Part shown: positions 7,273 to 9,985 of the stretch, piece after piece
Layout: each line of letters begins with the position of its first letter
Position numbering within the stretch: position 1 is the first letter of the stretch
NCBI GenBank assembly: GCA_937894185.1
Contig: CALCSA010000454.1
Span: 1-9,985 of the forward strand
Source of the DNA: an uncultured Clostridia bacterium
GTDB taxonomy: Bacteria; Bacillota; Clostridia; Oscillospirales; Ruminococcaceae
Length of the DNA: 9,985 nt
Direction: 5' to 3'
Position numbers and translations under genes: made by a program
The notes under the pieces: generated by a model
Told to the model about the DNA's origin: nothing
Databases searched by the model: none
What the model saw: only the letters and a program-made list of their open reading frames with translations

Positions 7273-7313
7273 GAGCACCGGTGGGACTTCCCAGCTTTTT
7301 ATTTAAACCGCTA

Positions 7314-7346
7314 GCCGAGGGGGGCGGTACTCCCGCTCCCTTCGGC
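7314..7346 (-). terminator. GC-rich hairpin after the amidase gene
   Basis: GCCGA...TCGGC with inner GGG/CCC and GCGG/CCGC pairs around GAGTA forms a strong stem on the minus strand. The following sequence (TAGCGGTTTAAAT) has only a short T-run, so it is a weak intrinsic terminator or a transcript-end stabiliser separating the amidase gene from the trpB promoter. Confidence 0.4.
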
Positions 7347-7374
7347 ATAAATAATAATTTGTTTGGGGGTAGTG

Positions 7375-7423
7375 CCAATCTTTACATTCTATTTCTATAT
7401 AGAATAAACAATTTTAAGATTGG
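7375..7423. repeat. AT-rich inverted repeat downstream of the amidase gene
   Basis: CCAATCTT (7375-7382) and AAGATTGG (7416-7423) are perfect 8-bp arms. The 33-nt interior contains the 12-bp palindrome TTCTATATAGAA (7393-7404). Function unknown; it may be part of the amidase transcript end. Confidence 0.45.
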
Positions 7424-7445
7424 GAACACAGGCTTTGGTATGTAG

Positions 7446-8438
7446 TCAGCCGGTCAGCAGAGCGGCAAAGGTCTGCCTTCCTGCAATGCCGTCGGGATTG
7501 AGGTAGTGATCCCGCTGGAAGAACCGCAGAGCCGCGGCGGTGCGGGGGCCAAACACACCGTCTACCTCGCCGGGGTCGTAACCGTTGAGGATGAGCAGCA
7601 CCTGCAGAAGAGCCACCAGCCCCCCCTTGCTGCCCAACCCAAAGGGGCGGATGGCGTCCAACGTGCGGGGTCCAAGGATGCCGTCCACGGTGATCTGAGC
7701 GTCGTAAGCGCCGTTGAGCTCGATTTGCAGGGCGATCACCGCCGCTTTTTTGGTGGCGGCATCAAAGCGCCCGGTGGGCCGCAGCCCAAAGCCGTAGCGC
7801 TGCTCCATCAGCTCCTGAACATCATAGATTTCGTTTTCCACCACCGGAGCGCCGGAGGGCAGAGGCTCGGAGGGGGTGCGGTAGTTGAGCCCAAAGTACA
7901 TCAAAGCACCCCGGGCAATAGCCTGAGCGTATTGCTCCAGCTTCTCGTCAAACAGGCGATTGTCTTCCTCGTTGTTGATAAATCCCATTTCCAGCAGCAT
8001 GGCAGGCATGGTGGTGCGGCGCAGCACCGCATAGTTGCCCCGGGAAACCCCGATCATGCGCTGAACCCCTACCTCATCAATTTCGGAAAGGACCAGCTGG
8101 GCCGCCCGGCCCGAGGTTTCCAAAGGAGCGGTGAGGTAGATGAAGTTTTCTACCCCCTTGGCTCCTTCGGTTTGTTCAGGAGAAGAGTTTCGGTGCAGAG
8201 AGATAAACAGGTCGGCATCGGCCTCGTTGGCCATGCGTGCCCTGTCGGCCAGAGGAACAAAGACATCGGTATTCCGGGTCATCAGCACCTGTACCCCTTG
8301 TGCCCTGAGAGCTTTTTCCACTGCCAGCGCCAGACGCAGGTTGTCGTCTTTTTCCCGGCGCCCCTCAAACTGGGCACCGTTGTCCCATCCGCCGTGGCCG
8401 GCGTCCACCGTTATCAGCAGATTGGCTGGAGATTCCAT
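7446..8438 (-). CDS. N-acetylmuramoyl-L-alanine amidase (Amidase_3) with two peptidoglycan-binding repeats
   Basis: A zinc amidase of 330 residues that cuts the bond between N-acetylmuramic acid and L-alanine in peptidoglycan. The catalytic domain fills about 7-180. The zinc and catalytic residues are His15 (DAGHGG), Glu29 (RREKDDN), His82 (SLHRNS) and Glu150 (LLEMGF). Two PG_binding_1 repeats follow at about 195-265 and 268-329, each ending in a VDGxxGPRT-like motif; the last ends at the C-terminus. No signal peptide is present, as in leaderless amidases such as the sporulation enzyme CwlC, which are freed by cell lysis; that role is inferred. The ATG at 8438 follows GAAGGGA at a rather long distance, and no in-frame alternative start lies closer. 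It is transcribed divergently from the HemC-like/cobT pair. Confidence 0.9.
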   Translation of the reverse strand: MESPANLLITVDAGHGGWDNGAQFEGRREKDDNLRLALAVEKALRAQGVQVLMTRNTDVFVPLADRARMANEADADLFISLHRNSSPEQTEGAKGVENFIYLTAPLETSGRAAQLVLSEIDEVGVQRMIGVSRGNYAVLRRTTMPAMLLEMGFINNEEDNRLFDEKLEQYAQAIARGALMYFGLNYRTPSEPLPSGAPVVENEIYDVQELMEQRYGFGLRPTGRFDAATKKAAVIALQIELNGAYDAQITVDGILGPRTLDAIRPFGLGSKGGLVALLQVLLILNGYDPGEVDGVFGPRTAAALRFFQRDHYLNPDGIAGRQTFAALLTG

Positions 8439-8482
8439 GCAGGCATCACGTTCCCTTCGGGTTGTTGTAGGAGCCGAAAAAC

Positions 8483-8501
8483 TTTGACATCGCCGGTCAA
8501 A
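8483..8501. promoter_or_regulatory. Operator-like palindrome over the -35 box
   Basis: TTTGAC (8483-8488) and GTCAAA (8496-8501) form a 6-bp inverted repeat with a 7-nt centre. It covers the -35 hexamer of the plus-strand promoter, a common place for a repressor. No regulator gene is in the window. Confidence 0.4.
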
Positions 8502-8512
8502 TAAGATATACT
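8484..8512 (+). promoter_or_regulatory. Strong sigma-A promoter for the HemC-like/cobT transcript
   Basis: TTGACA (8484-8489), a 17-nt spacer and TATACT (8507-8512). The start near 8519 leaves a leader of about 168 nt before the ATG at 8687. The same stretch may overlap the unidentified promoter of the divergent amidase gene. Confidence 0.75.
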
Positions 8513-8568
8513 AAAACAGAACAAAATTACCTTAAAAACCATTTTTTCGGCTATTACAGTATAGATAA

Positions 8569-8663
8569 TCCCACAAAAAGTGTGCTTCAATTTCCAACCG
8601 ATCTGCAACCCCGCCTGTCCGTTTTTTGGAAGCGTGCAGGCGGTTGGCTTTTACGTTGTGGGA
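8569..8663 (+). promoter_or_regulatory. Structured leader element upstream of the HemC-like gene
   Basis: Three nested helices can form at once: TCCCACAA/TTGTGGGA (8569-8576 with 8656-8663, 8 bp), CCAACC/GGTTGG (8594-8599 with 8642-8647) and GCCTG/CAGGC (8613-8617 with 8637-8641, stacked on the second). The outer stem ends 23 nt before the start codon, close to the ribosome site. I found no cobalamin-riboswitch box or other known core. A translation-controlling riboswitch or protein-bound leader is an inference. Confidence 0.45.
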
Positions 8664-8686
8664 GCCTGAGAAAGGTGACAAAGAGG

Positions 8687-9597
8687 ATGAAGAAAATTCG
8701 CATCGCATGCCGGGACAGTGTGGCGGCCGTAGCGCTGGCCCATATAGTGATGCAGGCAATTCGGGATTACGATCCTCTTGTGGTGCCGGAGCTGGTGGTC
8801 TGCAAAACCCCTGCCGACAAGCTCTCCCATCTGCCCAAACTGCCTCTGAACCTGAAAAAAGCCCATCTCCGGTGCTGGAAGAGCAGCTGGAAACCGGACA
8901 GGCCGATCTGGTGGTGCACCACCTAAAAGATCTTCCCTTTGACGATAACCCCGCCTTTCCCTTGATGGCGATGGGCCGGCGGATGGAACCCGCAGATGCC
9001 CTGATCATCCCCTCTAAACGAAGGGAGCCGGACTTTAAGCGGCCTTTGGGCATCGCCTGCAAGCGGCAGAAAATCCAGCTGGCCGAACGGTACCCCGGCT
9101 GGAAAACCGGCATCATCAACGGGGATATTCAGGCTCGCCTTTCCGTGTTGGAATCCGGTGTTTATGGCGGATTGATTTTGTCCGCCGCCACTTTGACGGC
9201 ACTTCACCAGCAAAAGCGGATTTTTGAGCTCCTTCCCTCCTATCAGATGATTCCCACCTGCTGTCAGGGCATCATCGCCGTACAGGGCAGGGTGGGAGAG
9301 CGGGTCAACTATCTGGCGGGATTCCACCATGTGGATGCCTGGGATATGGCGTTGGCAGAGCGGGCGTTTGGCAAAGCCATCGGCGGGGAGCGGGACGACA
9401 CCATGATGGCCGCCGTCACCACCATTAAGGAAAACAAACTGACCATCCAAGGCTTGTTGATTGACGGCAAAGGTAAAATGTGGGAGGGCATGCTGTCCGG
9501 TGATCGGGAGGATGCCGTTCAAATCGGAGCCGTCCTTGCCACCCGCCTCAAACTGGATGCCGCGGGACCACAGCCCCACCGGGGCTATCAAGACTAA
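8687..9597 (+). pseudogene. HemC-like (hydroxymethylbilane synthase) gene with frameshift and missing cofactor Cys
   Basis: The HemC family joins four porphobilinogens into hydroxymethylbilane for tetrapyrroles. From ATG 8687 the first frame encodes 58 HemC-like residues (MKKIRIACRDS, then CKTPADKL) and would stop at 8926 after 79. From the A6 run at 8855-8860 the homology continues in the -1 frame to TAA 9595-9597; one extra A would give a 303-residue protein, near family length. In that protein the catalytic Asp is kept (HHLKDLP, residue 82). However, the dipyrromethane-binding GGC is GGE (Glu235), SLRR is reduced to CKRQ (125-128), the LRGN Arg is lost (NGD, 145-147) and GQG reads CQG. It therefore looks inactive as HemC even if the frame is intact. 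An AAAGGTG lies upstream of the ATG. cobT starts 12 bp later, suggesting one transcript. Confidence 0.78.
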
Positions 9598-9609
9598 ACG
9601 GGGTGCAGC

Positions 9610-9985
9610 ATGAATCTTTTCCAAGCTTTAAGCAGCATCAGACCCCCTTGCCAAACCGCTATGAGGGAAACCCACCACCGGCTGGACACTCTCCTGAAAC
9701 CTCTGGATAGTCTGGGCCGGCTGGAAAGCCATCTGATTCAGATTTCCGGTATGACAGGCCGCTCCGACTTTTCCTTTTCCAAAAAGGCAGTGGTGGTGTT
9801 CTGCGCCGATAATGGCGTGGTGAATCAGGGCATCTCTCAAACCGGGAAAGAGGTAACCGCCCTTGTGGCGGAAAACCTCACCCTAGGCCAAACCTGTGTC
9901 TGCCACATGGCCCGGGTGGCGGGGGCCGATGTAATTCCTGTGGATATCGGCATTGATAGCGATAACATGATCCCCGGCGTGCTGG
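9610..9985 (+). CDS. cobT: Nicotinate-nucleotide:dimethylbenzimidazole phosphoribosyltransferase, C-terminus beyond window
   Basis: CobT makes alpha-ribazole phosphate from nicotinate mononucleotide and dimethylbenzimidazole (or another lower base) for the nucleotide loop of cobalamin. The visible 125 residues include KPLDSLGRLE (30-39), matching the family's KPPGSLGRLE. VVVFCADNGVVNQGIS (61-76) and VDIGID (111-116) are also typical. The full protein is about 350 residues, so roughly two thirds lies outside the window. The ATG at 9610 follows GGGGTG by 5 nt and lies 12 bp after the HemC-like stop, indicating cotranscription and a corrinoid-related locus. Confidence 0.92.
   Translation, partial: MNLFQALSSIRPPCQTAMRETHHRLDTLLKPLDSLGRLESHLIQISGMTGRSDFSFSKKAVVVFCADNGVVNQGISQTGKEVTALVAENLTLGQTCVCHMARVAGADVIPVDIGIDSDNMIPGVL

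Larger units (their letters stand above)
8472..8552. repeat. 10-bp perfect inverted repeat flanking the hemC-like promoter
   Basis: AGCCGAAAAA (8472-8481) and TTTTTCGGCT (8543-8552) are exact complements separated by 61 bp. They bracket the plus-strand promoter in the divergent region. They could bring regulator sites together or form a hairpin in a minus-strand transcript; nothing here decides which. Confidence 0.5.

Noticed and set aside
7506..8504. Long plus-strand open frame opposite the amidase
   Set aside because: It has no recognisable motifs; the minus strand holds the zinc ligands and peptidoglycan-binding repeats.
8565..8690. Cobalamin riboswitch before the HemC-like/cobT pair
   Set aside because: No B12 box (GCCACTG-like) or conserved core was seen; only a generic nested stem can be supported.
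8923..9624. Minus-strand open frame opposite the HemC-like gene
   Set aside because: HemC homology and the cobT operon context are on the plus strand.

Overview
The window looks like chromosomal DNA of a fairly GC-rich clostridial Firmicute, plausibly a gut member of the Oscillospiraceae/Ruminococcaceae. The evidence is AGGAGG-type ribosome sites, a T-box leader, sigma-A promoters, a PAS/GGDEF/HD-GYP protein of clostridial style, and a choloylglycine-hydrolase-family enzyme. This placement is inferred from gene content only. No tRNA, rRNA, insertion sequence or CRISPR array was found.

Layout. (1) Positions 1-3970, minus strand: a cyclic-di-GMP signalling operon. The first gene (970-3552) carries four PAS-like regions, a GGDEF domain and an HD-GYP domain. 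25 bp downstream is a second, membrane-anchored PAS-GAF sensor (944 to beyond base 1). Tandem promoters at 3911-3968 imply a leader of about 350 nt with long inverted repeats that match no riboswitch class I know. (2) 3984-4062: an unexplained branched stem. (3) 4117-5103, minus: a choloylglycine hydrolase/penicillin V acylase family enzyme with Tyr at residue 82. (4) 5104-5527: no convincing gene, but a possible decayed plus-strand reading frame followed by a strong 12-bp hairpin. (5) 5528-7272, minus: a stand-alone TrpB2-type tryptophan synthase beta chain behind a complete T-box leader with a probable UGG specifier. (6) 7446-8438, minus: a leaderless Amidase_3 cell-wall hydrolase with two peptidoglycan-binding repeats. 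(7) 8439-8686: a divergent control region with a strong plus-strand promoter, an operator-like palindrome and a structured leader. (8) 8687-9985, plus: a HemC-like gene with a frameshift at an A6 run and without the cofactor cysteine, followed after 12 bp by cobT, which runs off the window.

How the genes relate. The two sensor genes probably tune c-di-GMP together. TrpB2 is predicted to be made when charged tRNA-Trp is scarce, probably salvaging indole because no trpA is visible. The HemC-like gene and cobT share a transcript and point to corrinoid biology, but the HemC-like product as written should not make hydroxymethylbilane. The most interesting items are the degenerate HemC-like gene coupled to cobT, its structured leader, and the long leader of the c-di-GMP operon.
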